Numbered from the stretch's first letter, positions 18,956 through 29,416 are shown. The stretch is 64,000 nucleotides of DNA from Cytophagaceae bacterium UBA6715 (GCA_002454335.1 DKIP01000020.1:26546-90545), one strand, 5' to 3'. Numbers and translations: made by a program. The notes: generated from the letters alone by a model not told the origin.

Positions 18956-19996
18956 ATGCAGGTATTTTCCCCTCTTTCTGATCAATTGTTTGTACCCAAC
19001 TCGGATTTTGAGCGTGAGGTACTAGCATTTTGTAAATTGTGGAAAAGTGGTCAAACCTCATTTTTATTTCATACATCGGGTTCTACGGGCACGCCTAAAC
19101 CGATTTGGGTTAGTCGGGATGCGATGGAAGCGTCAGCACTTTCAACGGGTGACTGGTTGCAATTAAAGCCTAATGATGTCGTTTTAGCATGTTTACCTGT
19201 ACAATATATTGCTGGAGCGATGCTACTGGTAAGAGCATTGGTGCTGGATTTAAAAGTGTGTTTGATTTCTCCTACTGTTAATCCACTTGAAGGACTTACT
19301 CCCATTTCAATTCAATTGGCTTCGTTTGTACCTAATCAGTGGCATGCCATTTTGGAATCAGGAATTGATTTGTCTGTATTCTTTTCTGGATCCAAAGGAA
19401 TTTTATTAGGTGGGGCGGCCTTATCCGATGCCTTGAAAACGCGTTCGATGGCCTATCCTTTTCCCATTTATGAAACCTATGGAATGACTGAAACAGTTTC
19501 ACATATCGCATATCGAACGATATCAGATCCTTTTTTTAGAACTTTAGGTAAAGTAGAAATTGGATTAGATGAACGTAAGTGCTTGAAAATAAAGGGCTTA
19601 ATGACTGATAATTCATGGGTTCAAACCAATGATATTGCATCCATCGAGGATGAATCACGTTTTGAAATAAAAGGGCGATATGATCGTGTTATCAATTCTG
19701 CGGGCCGGAAAATTCACCCTGAGGAATTGGAAAAAATAATTAGTTTGAGTGAAAACCAACCTGCATCGTTTTTTATTGAAGGGATTCCGGATGCGGTTTA
19801 CGGCCAGCAGGTAACCTTATTTTATACGGGAGATTGGGTTGAGTCAAGTCAACTAGCCGTTCAGGCTTTATTGCATTCGCATTTTGAATCGTGGCAATTG
19901 CCCAAACAATTTATTCCTTTAGAAAAATTTCAATTTACTTCATCAGGCAAAATAGATAGATTGAAATCCGTAGCTTTGTATCTTAACTCCGAATAG
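18956..19996 (+). CDS. menE: o-Succinylbenzoate-CoA ligase (AMP-binding)
   Basis: Activates o-succinylbenzoate to its CoA ester, the step before MenB. It is a short ANL-superfamily enzyme (346 residues). The P-loop is FHTSGSTGTPKP (residues 39-49), the adenylate-binding motif is YETYGMTETVSHIA, the hinge region is KGRYDRVINSAGRKIHPEELE, and the C-terminal catalytic Lys lies in SSGKIDR. The shortened N-terminus is usual for Bacteroidota MenE. The assignment to OSB rather than another acid rests on length, family look and the divergent menB. The next gene starts immediately after the stop. Confidence 0.88.
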   Translation: MQVFSPLSDQLFVPNSDFEREVLAFCKLWKSGQTSFLFHTSGSTGTPKPIWVSRDAMEASALSTGDWLQLKPNDVVLACLPVQYIAGAMLLVRALVLDLKVCLISPTVNPLEGLTPISIQLASFVPNQWHAILESGIDLSVFFSGSKGILLGGAALSDALKTRSMAYPFPIYETYGMTETVSHIAYRTISDPFFRTLGKVEIGLDERKCLKIKGLMTDNSWVQTNDIASIEDESRFEIKGRYDRVINSAGRKIHPEELEKIISLSENQPASFFIEGIPDAVYGQQVTLFYTGDWVESSQLAVQALLHSHFESWQLPKQFIPLEKFQFTSSGKIDRLKSVALYLNSE

Positions 19997-20770
19997 ATGA
20001 AACCAACGCGTTTAGAAAAGAAATTTCAATTGTTTTACGAAAGTCCGAATAATGTTCCTGCTCCTTATCATCTCGAGGCGGCATTTACGTTTGAAGATTT
20101 TTTGTCGGACAAACCTCGCGTTGAAGTTTCGATTCAATACATTGATCGAGATGATTTTTCACGGGAAGAATTATTAGCAGAAGGCTTAAATGTGGAAGAT
20201 CATTTTGAGTGGTCGGGCGATTTATCGCTTGCCTGGCGAAACCGTTTAGAAACTGCATTTTTGTTATTTCAGTCGGGATCTTGCAACCCGCGCGATGAGG
20301 AGCCATTCATTACTTTGGAAGCTGCAGATACAACGACAGCGGTACCTATTCGTTTAGAAATTGAGGATACATTGATGCAAGAGTTCATGCAAGCAATTTT
20401 GGAGGTTGCGGGCAATGAAATGCCACTATACTTGGGTTTTCAATTTATGGATGCGGACGAGGAATGGGTGCGTATCGAAGGCGAAATATCATTTTTTGAT
20501 TTAAAATTTACCTACCGGACAGATAGCTCAGAAAGTTCCATTCGCTTTACGGATCAGTGGCAAAACCTGCAGGAATTAATGCAAGTCCTTTTCATAGGGG
20601 AGTTTGTTTTTGAAAAAGGAGTCGAAGAATTGAAACCTAAAACGCAATTTGCAGTTTACCCAGGTGATGGAAAATGGTATGTCGCAGGTGATACTTGGTT
20701 TAGACCGTCGGGAAATAAAGGTTATTTTGATTTAATTGAAGATAAATTACGTGATTTGTTTACTATTTAA
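19997..20770 (+). CDS. Conserved protein of unknown function
   Basis: 257 residues, acidic, with no signal peptide or membrane segment, so probably cytoplasmic. Not recognised. It reads as a compact alpha/beta protein with many Glu/Asp and Trp residues (YIDRDDFSREELL, WRNRLETAFLLF, VYPGDGKWYVAGDTWF). No catalytic motif is evident. It starts at the base after the menE stop and is followed 11 nt later by an aldehyde dehydrogenase gene, so it is an operon member; a link to menaquinone is not implied. Confidence 0.7.
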   Translation: MKPTRLEKKFQLFYESPNNVPAPYHLEAAFTFEDFLSDKPRVEVSIQYIDRDDFSREELLAEGLNVEDHFEWSGDLSLAWRNRLETAFLLFQSGSCNPRDEEPFITLEAADTTTAVPIRLEIEDTLMQEFMQAILEVAGNEMPLYLGFQFMDADEEWVRIEGEISFFDLKFTYRTDSSESSIRFTDQWQNLQELMQVLFIGEFVFEKGVEELKPKTQFAVYPGDGKWYVAGDTWFRPSGNKGYFDLIEDKLRDLFTI

Positions 20771-20781
20771 ACTTTAATCGC

Positions 20782-22197
20782 ATGAATCAATCGCTAGAAG
20801 ATAAAATCCAGGAGGTTCTCTATTTGCAAAAATCATCGTTACTCCGACTGAAAAATTCGAGTGCTGATGAGCGCATTGAGAAATTAAGGAAATTACAGAG
20901 ATACATGTTGGATCACCAACAAGAACTTTTTGATGCCTTATTTCAAGATTTTCGTAAGCCGAGTTCAGAGGTAATTATTGCTGAGCTATTGGGTGTAAAG
21001 CGAGAAATAAATCACATGATTAAGCATATTAAATCATGGATGAAGCCGCAAAAAGTATCTACACCGCTACTTTTGTTGGGTACCCAAGGCCACATTCAGT
21101 ATGAACCCAAAGGTTTATGCTTGATCATTGCACCTTGGAATTATCCGTTTAATTTGGCTATTAATCCATTAGTTCATGCGATTGCAGCTGGTAACGCGAT
21201 TATTCTGAAGCCATCTGAAATGAGTGTGTATACATCGGCGTTTATTAAAAAGATGATCAATGCCTTATATGATCCTTCCGATGTATTTTGCGTTGAGGGA
21301 GATGCCCAAGTGTCCACTTTTTTATTAGCTCAGAAATTTGATCATATCTTTTTCACTGGAAGTCCAGCGATAGGTAAAGTTGTCATGGCAGCTGCTGCCA
21401 AACATTTAACCTCTGTAACTCTAGAATTGGGTGGTAAGTCGCCTGCAATTGTTGGTCCCACTGCCGATATTGCATCTAGTGTTCCTAAAATTGCTTGGGG
21501 TAAATTTTTGAATAATGGCCAAACATGCATAGCACCTGATTATGTATTTGTTCATGAGAAGGTGCATTTTCAGTTTTTAGCTGGTCTAGAAAATTCGATT
21601 CAAGCATTTTATAACACTGAATCGAAAGGTATTGAAAAAAGTAAAGATTATGCCCGTATTGTAAATAGGAAGCATTTCGATCGGATTGTTTGCTTAGTAG
21701 AAGATGCAAAAGCTAAAGGTGCTAAGGTTATTTTTGGTGGTGAACTAAATCCAGAAACGAATTACATCAGTCCTACGGTGTTGAGTAATTGCACAACGGA
21801 TATGGCCATTATGCAAGAAGAAATTTTTGGTCCGATATTACCTGTTTTAACATATCGATCCGAGGAAGAAATTGTCGATTATTTAAGTCAAGAAGAAAAA
21901 CCCTTAGCGCTTTACATTTTTTCTGAGGACAAGGTTTTTACGGATTATATTTTACATCATACATCGGCTGGGTCAAGCGTCGTTAATGATTGTTTAATTC
22001 AATTTGGTCATTCTTCTTTGCCATTTGGCGGTGTTAATAATTCAGGCATCGGAAGATCAGGTGGTAAATTTGGTTTTGAAGAGTTTTCGCATGCTAAAGC
22101 GGTCATTGTACAAAAGACAAATGCTTTACGATTCTTTTATCCTCCTTACACGTTACGGACTAAATGGTTAATCGAGCAAGTGTTAAAGTGGTTTTAA
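20782..22197 (+). CDS. NAD(P)-dependent aldehyde dehydrogenase, class 3-like
   Basis: 471-residue ALDH oxidising aldehydes to acids. Catalytic residues are visible: general base Glu215 in LELGGKSPAIV and nucleophile Cys249 in NNGQTCIAPD; also EEIFGPILPV and PFGGVNNSGIG. The relatively short N-terminus and hydrophobic C-terminal tail (FFYPPYTLRTKWLIEQ) match the class 3/fatty-aldehyde type, which often sits at the membrane. The physiological substrate is unknown; long-chain aldehydes are a plausible guess. The last 34 nt overlap the next gene. Confidence 0.9.
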   Translation: MNQSLEDKIQEVLYLQKSSLLRLKNSSADERIEKLRKLQRYMLDHQQELFDALFQDFRKPSSEVIIAELLGVKREINHMIKHIKSWMKPQKVSTPLLLLGTQGHIQYEPKGLCLIIAPWNYPFNLAINPLVHAIAAGNAIILKPSEMSVYTSAFIKKMINALYDPSDVFCVEGDAQVSTFLLAQKFDHIFFTGSPAIGKVVMAAAAKHLTSVTLELGGKSPAIVGPTADIASSVPKIAWGKFLNNGQTCIAPDYVFVHEKVHFQFLAGLENSIQAFYNTESKGIEKSKDYARIVNRKHFDRIVCLVEDAKAKGAKVIFGGELNPETNYISPTVLSNCTTDMAIMQEEIFGPILPVLTYRSEEEIVDYLSQEEKPLALYIFSEDKVFTDYILHHTSAGSSVVNDCLIQFGHSSLPFGGVNNSGIGRSGGKFGFEEFSHAKAVIVQKTNALRFFYPPYTLRTKWLIEQVLKWF

Positions 22198-24941
22198 GAA
22201 AACACCTTTGTCTATTATTTGTTTGCTTTTCTTTTGTTAGCCTGGGGCAGGCTAGTTTATTAGACCAAAATCCGTTTTCGCTGAAATTCAACAAGATTTC
22301 TCTGAAAGAAGCTCATTTGGATCTTTATTTTCCAGCAGGTTTTGATTCTGTGGCTCAAGCGACAGCAAGTAATCTTGATGCTACGTGGAAGGAAATAGGT
22401 TCTAATTACCCTAAAATCTCACATCGTTTTCCCATTGTCCTTCAAAATCAAGGTCTCGTTTCGAATGGTTTTGTTAGCCTGATTTCACCACGTGCTGAAT
22501 TTTTCACTACACCCTCGCAAGATGCATCCTTACTAGGAAATAACGATTGGTTGACTTTGTTGGCAAGCCACGAAATGCGCCATGTTTATCAAAATAATGC
22601 GGCAAGGCAGGGATTGGCGCGATGGGTTCATCGTTTATTGGGTGCTTATGGACAAAGTGTTTACAGTAATCTGATGATTCCCAATTGGCTTTGGGAGGGT
22701 GATGCAGTAGAAACTGAGTCACGCGTGAATGCCTTTGGTAGGTCCTATATACCTCAGTTTAAATTGCCATTAAAAGCTTATTTGAACACATATGGGCTTC
22801 CTTCCTATGCAAAAATGATGGGAAAGTCTTATCGTGAGTTGGTACCTAATCATTATGTTTTTGGACAGTATTTAAGTCAGTGCATGTATCAGGATTTTGG
22901 AGAATCTTTTATTCCAAATCTATGGCAGGCTACGTTGAATCACCCGACACTATTTGGTTTTTCGAAGCAATTTAAAAAACAGGCAGGAAAGTCCATTGAT
23001 CAATATGCTAAGGATGTTTTTACGAAATTAATTGATGAAAACCCGGTATTAGATTCTAGCAAGCAAGGATTTACCCAATATTTATATCCGACTAAATTGA
23101 CTGATGGCCGAATTGTGGCATTGAAAACAGGATTTTCAGATATCCGTCAGCTCGTTGAAATACACAGGGGGAAGGAACGTCGACTAAGTTATTTGGGTCC
23201 TATGATTGAAGCATCGATGTTAAGTGCTTCGGACGACTTTGTACTTTGGTCTGAACTTGTTTTTCATCCTCGTTGGGGCCAGAAACAGCAATCTCGTTTA
23301 GTTTTCTATGCACTTAAATCGGGGAATAAGACGTATATGGGTGGTTATGAAAAGTGGATTAGCCCAAGTATTTCGTCTGATTCAAAATATGTTTCATTCA
23401 TTCATTTAAAAGAAAATGGACAAACAATATTGAAAGTATATGAGCGAGCTAAATGGAAAATTATTTCAAGTCTGCAAGCCAAAAGTGGTGAACAATTTCT
23501 TCAACCTCGCTTAAATACAGATGGTACACTAGTTTATATAACGAAATATAGGGGGAATAAATCAGTACATATTTGGGATTTTATTAATCAAAAACAGCTA
23601 TACCAAAAAGACTTTGGCCAACATAATATTGCTCATCCTTATCAAGATGGAGATTGGGTTTATGTTAACTTTCCGACAGCTGAAGTGGATCAAATTGCGC
23701 GAATAAATATACGTGATCAGCGTTTTGATTTAATGTCGAATGAGCGCTTTGGAGCTTATTTTGCTACGGTAAAATCTGACTCTTTGATATATTCAGCCTA
23801 TACAGCATCAGGGCACCAACTAATTCAGAAAGCATTAATTCCTCAAAGTATAGCATTAACGATAAATCCGAAAGCTAATAGAGAGGAAACAGTACAATTG
23901 CTTGCACCTATAACAAGAGTTTCGAAATGGGATATTATTAATCCTTTTACCTGGGGTCCAGTCTTGAGTTCTTCGGGAAACCAACTAGAATATTCCGTTA
24001 TTTCGCGAGATATTTTTAATTCCTTGCAGGCCTCGGTAGGAATTCGGTATGGAATGAATGAGCGAGTATTGAATCAATTCGCTAGGCTCTCCTATCAAGC
24101 TTGGTACCCGATTATAGATGTTAATTATCAAATGGGAGAAAGGCAAACCCAATTATACATTGATAATAAAAGGCCATTGGATAGTTTAAGGACTGATCAA
24201 TGGAAACAACAAACTTGGGATATTGGCGTTCGGATTCCTTTTAATCTTACGCACAGTGCTTATCAAGAGTATTTACAAGTTGGCTCCAATATTGGTTTTT
24301 TACAGGTTCGAGGTTATGATTTACCTAAGCGGTATTATTCGGAACCTTTTAACGGGAATTACAGCTTTGTTAAACATCAAGTTTACTATAGCAAATTATT
24401 GACAAAGAGCTTGTGGGATGTACAAGCGAGAAAAGGATTTGTTTTTCAAGCAAATTGGAATGGAACCCCATTCAGGCAAGCTCTTCAAAATGAAATGTGG
24501 AATGTACAGGCTCAATTGTATATTCCTGGATTCTTTAAACATGATGGGATTGTGATGCGTTATGCATACCAACAGGAATCTGAAGGTAATTACCGTTTTC
24601 CAAGTTCAATCAATTTTCCGCGGGGTTACCTGTATAGATCATATAATCAATTGAAAACCATGAGTTTAGACTATCGTTTTCCTATAGGGAATACAGATTG
24701 GAATCTGGGGCGATTGCTTTATATTAACCGTTTGAAAGGGAATGTTTTTGGTGATTGGTGCATAGGAAAAGATAATTTAGAACGAACAACGCAAACCTTT
24801 CAATCATTCGGTGTAGATTTGTCTGCCCAATTTCATTTGTTAAGATTTTCGCAGGGTTTTGAATTAGGAGTTCGTGCGATGTATTTATCTGAAAGTAAAT
24901 CTTGGGCTTTTGTTCCATTAGTAATTGATATTGGGTTTTGA
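22164..24941 (+). CDS. Secreted gluzincin-like (HExxH) protein with C-terminal barrel-like region
   Basis: 925 residues starting MVNRASVKVVLRK, with a signal peptide ending near SLGQA (residue 30). A zinc-peptidase motif His136-Glu137-x2-His140 (SHEMRHVYQNN) is followed by Glu178 in NWLWEGDAVE, the usual third ligand arrangement of the peptidase MA-like gluzincins. Residues about 300-580 look like TolB/WD-type propeller strands. The C-terminal 300 residues are aromatic-rich strands ending in GF, like an outer-membrane beta-barrel. A surface metalloprotease is inferred; the substrate is unknown. The start lies inside the aldehyde dehydrogenase gene (34-nt overlap); a GTG at 22188 is an alternative. 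Confidence 0.7.
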   Translation: MVNRASVKVVLRKHLCLLFVCFSFVSLGQASLLDQNPFSLKFNKISLKEAHLDLYFPAGFDSVAQATASNLDATWKEIGSNYPKISHRFPIVLQNQGLVSNGFVSLISPRAEFFTTPSQDASLLGNNDWLTLLASHEMRHVYQNNAARQGLARWVHRLLGAYGQSVYSNLMIPNWLWEGDAVETESRVNAFGRSYIPQFKLPLKAYLNTYGLPSYAKMMGKSYRELVPNHYVFGQYLSQCMYQDFGESFIPNLWQATLNHPTLFGFSKQFKKQAGKSIDQYAKDVFTKLIDENPVLDSSKQGFTQYLYPTKLTDGRIVALKTGFSDIRQLVEIHRGKERRLSYLGPMIEASMLSASDDFVLWSELVFHPRWGQKQQSRLVFYALKSGNKTYMGGYEKWISPSISSDSKYVSFIHLKENGQTILKVYERAKWKIISSLQAKSGEQFLQPRLNTDGTLVYITKYRGNKSVHIWDFINQKQLYQKDFGQHNIAHPYQDGDWVYVNFPTAEVDQIARINIRDQRFDLMSNERFGAYFATVKSDSLIYSAYTASGHQLIQKALIPQSIALTINPKANREETVQLLAPITRVSKWDIINPFTWGPVLSSSGNQLEYSVISRDIFNSLQASVGIRYGMNERVLNQFARLSYQAWYPIIDVNYQMGERQTQLYIDNKRPLDSLRTDQWKQQTWDIGVRIPFNLTHSAYQEYLQVGSNIGFLQVRGYDLPKRYYSEPFNGNYSFVKHQVYYSKLLTKSLWDVQARKGFVFQANWNGTPFRQALQNEMWNVQAQLYIPGFFKHDGIVMRYAYQQESEGNYRFPSSINFPRGYLYRSYNQLKTMSLDYRFPIGNTDWNLGRLLYINRLKGNVFGDWCIGKDNLERTTQTFQSFGVDLSAQFHLLRFSQGFELGVRAMYLSESKSWAFVPLVIDIGF

Positions 24942-26008
24942 TTAATAGGTTTCTATTCTTAGTATGGGTATCTGTTGTTTTGTTTTCGTGTGAAAAAGCG
25001 CAGGATACAAAGGGGGAAACCATTCCGCCTCAAGGCATTTTTCAAAAATCCCAGAATCCCGAATTATTTATAGCGTATTTAAGTAATCTGATTGAAAGTC
25101 AAGATGGGGCAAATCTATATTATTTGCGATCAAAGGCTTATTTTGAACTTCGATCATATCAAAAGGCTCAAGTCGACATTGAGAAAGCCTTGAATCAAGT
25201 TCCAGGTGATGTCGATTATTTACTTTTATCTGCTCAAATTAAAAAGCAATTAGGCTTATATACTGAAGGTTTAGAAGACGCTAAGTTAGTAGAGTCTAGT
25301 GGAATAACTTCGGCCAAATTATACCTAACCTTAGCCGAGTTATTTTTTGCTACCCATGAAAAAAAAGTTGGCTTAATGTACATCCGTAAATTGGAAAAAG
25401 CAGGAGTTCCGAAATCTGAGTTTGCATATGTCCAGTTTTTAAAACATCAATTCCGTTCAGATAGTTTAGGGGCATATCAAAGAATTACGCCTGAAAATTT
25501 ACAACATCCGGATTTATCACATGCTTATTTTTTACACCAAATTGGTCGGAGTTCTAATTTAATTTACCAAAAACAAATTTTAGGTGAATTGAAAAAATTC
25601 CCCTTTGATCCCTATTTAATGTTTTCATGGGGACAGTTTTTGGTACAAATGGGGCATTTAACTCAAGCAGAAAAAGTGTTTTCACAAAGCTTAATTTGGA
25701 TGCCTCAACATGTTAACATGCGTTTAAAGGTAGTTCGTTACTACATAGACCAAAAGCGTTTTGATTTAGCTGAACATACACTGGCTCCTATACTTTCTAA
25801 TACCCTTTTTGCAAGAGATATTTTGTATTTGAAGGTACTACTTGCAATTAACCGAGGAGAAAAAACGAAAAGTAACTTAATGTTAGATTCCATTCGAAAG
25901 GTATATGCTGGCGATGTTCGGTTTGCGCAATTGCAGGAACGTTTAATAGGGAAAAAAAATGATTCCTTGAAATTGAAACAAGATTCTCTACAGCAAATAG
26001 CGCCATAA
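24938..26008 (+). CDS. TPR-repeat lipoprotein
   Basis: The only start that keeps the signal peptide is TTG at 24938, overlapping the previous stop as TTGA. It gives MINRFLFLVWVSVVLFSC, a lipoprotein signal with Cys18 as the lipidation site. The rest (356 residues) consists of helical pairs with TPR character, best seen near residues 60-130 (YYLRSKAYFELRSYQKAQ, then IEKALNQVPGDVDYLL) and again about residues 230-290. It is probably an envelope-anchored protein-interaction scaffold. Because it is translationally coupled to the HExxH protein, the two may work together; that is inference. Confidence 0.75.
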   Translation: MINRFLFLVWVSVVLFSCEKAQDTKGETIPPQGIFQKSQNPELFIAYLSNLIESQDGANLYYLRSKAYFELRSYQKAQVDIEKALNQVPGDVDYLLLSAQIKKQLGLYTEGLEDAKLVESSGITSAKLYLTLAELFFATHEKKVGLMYIRKLEKAGVPKSEFAYVQFLKHQFRSDSLGAYQRITPENLQHPDLSHAYFLHQIGRSSNLIYQKQILGELKKFPFDPYLMFSWGQFLVQMGHLTQAEKVFSQSLIWMPQHVNMRLKVVRYYIDQKRFDLAEHTLAPILSNTLFARDILYLKVLLAINRGEKTKSNLMLDSIRKVYAGDVRFAQLQERLIGKKNDSLKLKQDSLQQIAP

Positions 26009-26047
26009 TTTTCCTTCATATTCAGATTTAAAATGAAGGTAAATTCG

Positions 26048-26055
26048 TACCTTTG
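26048..26055 (+). promoter_or_regulatory. Predicted -7 element of thrS
   Basis: TACCTTTG matches TAnnTTTG, 15 nt before the thrS ATG, giving a leader of only about 10 nt. This argues against T-box-like or long attenuator control. Confidence 0.55.
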
Positions 26056-26070
26056 CAAAAATTTTTTTAT

Positions 26071-28011
26071 ATGATTAAAATATCTTTTCCTGACGGTCAA
26101 GTTCGTGAATTTGAAAAAGGAGTCACACCGATGGATGTTGCTTTGTCAATTTCAGAAGGCTTAGCGCGAAATGTGTTGGCAGCTAAATTGAATGATGTAG
26201 TTGTAGATGCGTCTACTTCGATCGATTCAGATGCGAGTTTGCAGTTATTGACATGGAACGATGAGGATGGGAAAAAGACATTTTGGCATTCCTCTGCGCA
26301 CTTAATGGCTGAGGCGATTGAAGCATTGTATCCAGGTACGAAATTTGGTATTGGTCCAGCAATTGAAAATGGTTTTTATTATGATATAGACTTGGGTGAT
26401 CAAGAATTTGGTTCGGATCAATTCAAAGAAATCGAAGATAAAATGGTGGAATTGGCTCGTCAAAAGAGCGAATATCTACGCAAGTCTGTTTCCAAAGCTG
26501 ATGCAATTGCTTATTTCAAGGAAAAGAACGACGAATATAAATTAGAGTTGTTGGAAGGATTATCCGATGGCTCCATCACATTTTATACACAAGGAAATTT
26601 CACCGATTTATGTCGGGGACCTCATATTCCTTCCACCGGATTTATTAAGTCGGTGAAGTTGTTAAGCGTAGCGGGTGCCTATTGGCGTGGGGATGAGAAG
26701 CGTAAGCAAATGACACGTATTTATGCCATTACTTTCCCGAAAGCGAAGGAATTGGAGGAATATTTATTCTTGTTGGAAGAAGCGAAACGTCGCGATCACC
26801 GAAAATTAGGAAAGGAATTAGAGCTGTTTGCATTCTCAGAAAAAGTGGGCATGGGACTTCCATTGTGGTTGCCTAAAGGAACAATTTTACGTGAGCGATT
26901 GGAGAATTTCTTAAAGCGTGCACAAGTTCGCGCGGGCTACTCTCCTGTGGTAACGCCACATATAGCTAGTAAAGAATTATATGTGACTTCGGGTCATTAT
27001 GCGAAATATGGTAAGGATTCCTTTCAGCCGATTCATACGCCGGATGAAGGAGAAGAGTATTTATTGAAACCGATGAACTGCCCACATCACTGTGAGATTT
27101 ATAAGACAAAACCACGTTCTTACAAGGATTTGCCTTTACGATTGGCGGAATTTGGGACGGTATATCGCTATGAGCAATCGGGTGAATTGCATGGGTTAAC
27201 ACGTGTTCGTGGATTTACACAAGATGATGCCCATATATTCTGTCGGCCGGATCAAGTGGAAGAAGAATTTATGAAAGTGATTGATTTGGTTCTATATGTC
27301 TTTAAGGCATTGGGATTTAATGAATATTCTGCTCAAGTATCGTTGCGTGATCGTGAGAATAGAGAGAAATACATTGGAAACGATGAAGATTGGGATCGGG
27401 CGGAACAGGCTATTATTAAAACTGCAGAATTGAAAGGTTTGCCTACGGTTGTTGAATATGGTGAGGCAGCATTTTATGGTCCTAAATTAGATTTTATGGT
27501 GCGTGATGCACTGGGACGTAAATGGCAATTAGGAACGATTCAGGTAGATTATCAATTACCCCAACGATTCGAATTGGAATATACGGGTTCAGATAATCAA
27601 AAACATCGTCCGGTGATGATTCACCGTGCGCCATTTGGTTCATTGGAGCGTTTTGTTGCAATTTTGATTGAGAATACAGCGGGTAATTTCCCATTATGGC
27701 TTTCACCTGATCAATTAGCCGTTTTACCTATTTCAGAGAAATTTGAAGATTATGCAAACGAAATTTATTTGCGCTTGCAGGAGCGTGATTTACGTGGATA
27801 TGTAGATCATCGGAATGAGAAAATGGGGCGTAAGATTCGGGATGCGGAAGTGGGTAAAGTGCCATTTATGATCATTGTAGGTGAAAAAGAACAAGCGGAA
27901 GGCATGGTGAGTATTCGTAAGAAAGGTGAAGGAGACTTAGGGATGATGAGCTTAGAGGCCTTTATGGCATTGGCAGGTGAAGAAATAAACCAACATTCTT
28001 TTTCGAATTAG
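26071..28011 (+). CDS. thrS: Threonyl-tRNA synthetase
   Basis: Class II synthetase, 646 residues. Domains in order: TGS (about residues 1-60, [13 protein letters not shown]), editing/SAD domain with the HxxxH motif [11 protein letters not shown] (residues 72-82), catalytic core with zinc-binding [10 protein letters not shown], and motif 3 in [13 protein letters not shown], then the anticodon-binding domain at the C-terminus. The start is the ATG at 26071; an in-frame ATG 18 nt upstream overlaps the predicted -7 box and is not used. It is followed by infC, rpmI and rplT on the same strand, a common bacterial order. Confidence 0.97.
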   Translation: MIKISFPDGQVREFEKGVTPMDVALSISEGLARNVLAAKLNDVVVDASTSIDSDASLQLLTWNDEDGKKTFWHSSAHLMAEAIEALYPGTKFGIGPAIENGFYYDIDLGDQEFGSDQFKEIEDKMVELARQKSEYLRKSVSKADAIAYFKEKNDEYKLELLEGLSDGSITFYTQGNFTDLCRGPHIPSTGFIKSVKLLSVAGAYWRGDEKRKQMTRIYAITFPKAKELEEYLFLLEEAKRRDHRKLGKELELFAFSEKVGMGLPLWLPKGTILRERLENFLKRAQVRAGYSPVVTPHIASKELYVTSGHYAKYGKDSFQPIHTPDEGEEYLLKPMNCPHHCEIYKTKPRSYKDLPLRLAEFGTVYRYEQSGELHGLTRVRGFTQDDAHIFCRPDQVEEEFMKVIDLVLYVFKALGFNEYSAQVSLRDRENREKYIGNDEDWDRAEQAIIKTAELKGLPTVVEYGEAAFYGPKLDFMVRDALGRKWQLGTIQVDYQLPQRFELEYTGSDNQKHRPVMIHRAPFGSLERFVAILIENTAGNFPLWLSPDQLAVLPISEKFEDYANEIYLRLQERDLRGYVDHRNEKMGRKIRDAEVGKVPFMIIVGEKEQAEGMVSIRKKGEGDLGMMSLEAFMALAGEEINQHSFSN

Positions 28012-28110
28012 AAAATATTGATAATTTAAGCGCTTAGGCATTATTTGTTTGCAATTACGCGCTTTTTAAATTAGCTTCGATTGATTTTTATTTAAACCAA
28101 ATTATAATTT

Positions 28111-28671
28111 ATGGCTTTACGCCCCAACAACAATTACCGAGGAAATAAACGCGAAGAGGAACCGTATCGAATTAATCAATTGATTCGTGGTGTCGAAGAA
28201 GTTCGATTAGTAGGAGAAAACATTGAAATTGGTGTATATCCTTTCGCGAAAGCTTTGGCAATTGCGGAGTCTCAAAACTTGGATTTGGTGGAAATTTCCC
28301 CCAAAGCTGTCCCTCCTGTTTGTAAGGTAATTGATTATGCGAAGTTTAAGTATGATCAAAAGAAAAAGCAAAAGGAAATCAAAGCCAATGCGACCAAGAC
28401 AGTCATTAAGGAAATCCGTTTCGGCCCTAATACGGATGAGCATGATTTCAACTTCAAATTAAAACATGCTGTCAACTTCCTGAAAGAAGGTGCAAAAGTA
28501 AAAGCTTATGTACACTTTGTAGGTCGTACCATTGTATTCAAAGAGCGTGGCGAAATGCTATTGCTCAACTTTGCCAAGGGATTAGAAGATGTAGGTAAGC
28601 CAGACGATATGCCAAAATTAGAAGGCAAGCGTATGAGCATTATTTTCTCCCCGAAAGTGGCTAAGAAATAA
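28111..28671 (+). CDS. infC: Translation initiation factor IF-3
   Basis: 186 residues, both IF-3 domains present: an N-terminal domain ([17 protein letters not shown], about residues 19-90), a basic linker [12 protein letters not shown], and a C-terminal domain ([17 protein letters not shown] onward). It starts with a plain ATG rather than the AUU/AUC used for autocontrol in enterobacteria, so start-codon-based autoregulation is not expected. It begins 99 nt after thrS. The gap holds AAGCGC and GCGCTTTTT segments that could pair over a long loop, but not a convincing terminator. Confidence 0.96.
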   Translation: MALRPNNNYRGNKREEEPYRINQLIRGVEEVRLVGENIEIGVYPFAKALAIAESQNLDLVEISPKAVPPVCKVIDYAKFKYDQKKKQKEIKANATKTVIKEIRFGPNTDEHDFNFKLKHAVNFLKEGAKVKAYVHFVGRTIVFKERGEMLLLNFAKGLEDVGKPDDMPKLEGKRMSIIFSPKVAKK

Positions 28672-28707
28672 TTTTACATTTTAAGTGGAATTTTGAGGTA
28701 ATATTGT

Positions 28708-28715
28708 TACTTTTG
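28708..28715 (+). promoter_or_regulatory. Predicted -7 element between infC and rpmI
   Basis: TACTTTTG matches TAnnTTTG and is followed by GCG, as in the prs and acn promoters. It lies 32 nt before rpmI. It could give extra transcription of the two ribosomal protein genes independent of infC. Confidence 0.5.
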
Positions 28716-28747
28716 CGTTCCAATTTTTACATTTAATAATTTTAAGA

Positions 28748-28942
28748 ATGCCAAAAATTAAAACCAACTCTGGGGCTAAGAAACGCTTCAAAGTAACGGG
28801 AACTGGTAAGATTAAGCGTAAACATGCTTTTCACAGCCATATCCTTACTAAAAAAACAACGAAACAAAAGCGTAATTTAGTTCACGCTACTTTAGTTTCA
28901 CCAGCTGATATGGATCGCGTTAACTTAATGTTAGGTCTTTAA
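28748..28942 (+). CDS. rpmI: 50S ribosomal protein L35
   Basis: 64 residues, very basic, with the L35 pattern [20 protein letters not shown] and [14 protein letters not shown]. It lies in the conserved infC-rpmI-rplT order, 76 nt after infC and 82 nt before rplT. The -7 box upstream suggests it may also be transcribed separately from infC. Confidence 0.97.
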   Translation: MPKIKTNSGAKKRFKVTGTGKIKRKHAFHSHILTKKTTKQKRNLVHATLVSPADMDRVNLMLGL

Positions 28943-29024
28943 TTATCAGTTTAGTTATTGTTAAACCAGAAAGAAGGCAAAAAAGTAATCGTAAGGTTCG
29001 CCTCATTTCAAAAAACAAAAAATT

Positions 29025-29369
29025 ATGCCAAGAAGTGTCAATCACGTAGCCTCAAGAGCTAGAAGAAAGAAAATCCTTAAGTTAGCGAAAGGATTTTACG
29101 GTCGCGGAAAAAACGTTTGGACTGTAGCAAAAAACAAAGTAGAGAAAGGTTTGCAGTATGCATACCGCGATCGTAAAGTTAAGAAAAGAGATTTTCGTGG
29201 ACTTTGGATTCAACGTATCAATGCTGCGGCTCGCCAGGAAGGTATGTCTTATTCAGCTTTCATGGGTAAATATAATAAGTCTGGTATGGCTTTAAACCGT
29301 AAGGTTTTGGCTGATTTGGCCATGAATCATCCAGAAGCTTTTAAAGCAGTTATCAAAAAACTTGCTTAG
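29025..29369 (+). CDS. rplT: 50S ribosomal protein L20
   Basis: 114 residues, basic, beginning [19 protein letters not shown], with the conserved [21 protein letters not shown] segment that contacts 23S rRNA. In many bacteria L20 represses its own operon by binding the leader; no such site can be identified with confidence here. It is the last gene before a strong terminator. Confidence 0.98.
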   Translation: MPRSVNHVASRARRKKILKLAKGFYGRGKNVWTVAKNKVEKGLQYAYRDRKVKKRDFRGLWIQRINAAARQEGMSYSAFMGKYNKSGMALNRKVLADLAMNHPEAFKAVIKKLA

Positions 29370-29380
29370 TTAGCAAATGA

Positions 29381-29410
29381 AAGTCCCGATTTATTCGGGA
29401 CTTTTTTTTT
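29381..29410 (+). terminator. Intrinsic terminator after rplT
   Basis: AAGTCCCGA (29381-29389), loop TTTAT, TCGGGACTT (29395-29403), then seven more Ts. A 9-bp stem and a long U-tract make this a textbook terminator, 11 nt after the rplT stop. Confidence 0.95.
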
Positions 29411-29416
29411 ATCCCC

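Noticed and set aside
26013..26039. CCTTCAT/ATGAAGG hairpin upstream of thrS as a terminator or leader element
   Set aside because: The stem is 7 bp and no U-tract follows. It lies before the predicted transcription start of thrS, so it cannot be a thrS leader structure.
28028..28067. AAGCGC ... GCGCTTTTT pairing between thrS and infC as a terminator
   Set aside because: The stem would be only 6 bp with a 25-nt loop. The arms are self-complementary, so the pairing is ambiguous.
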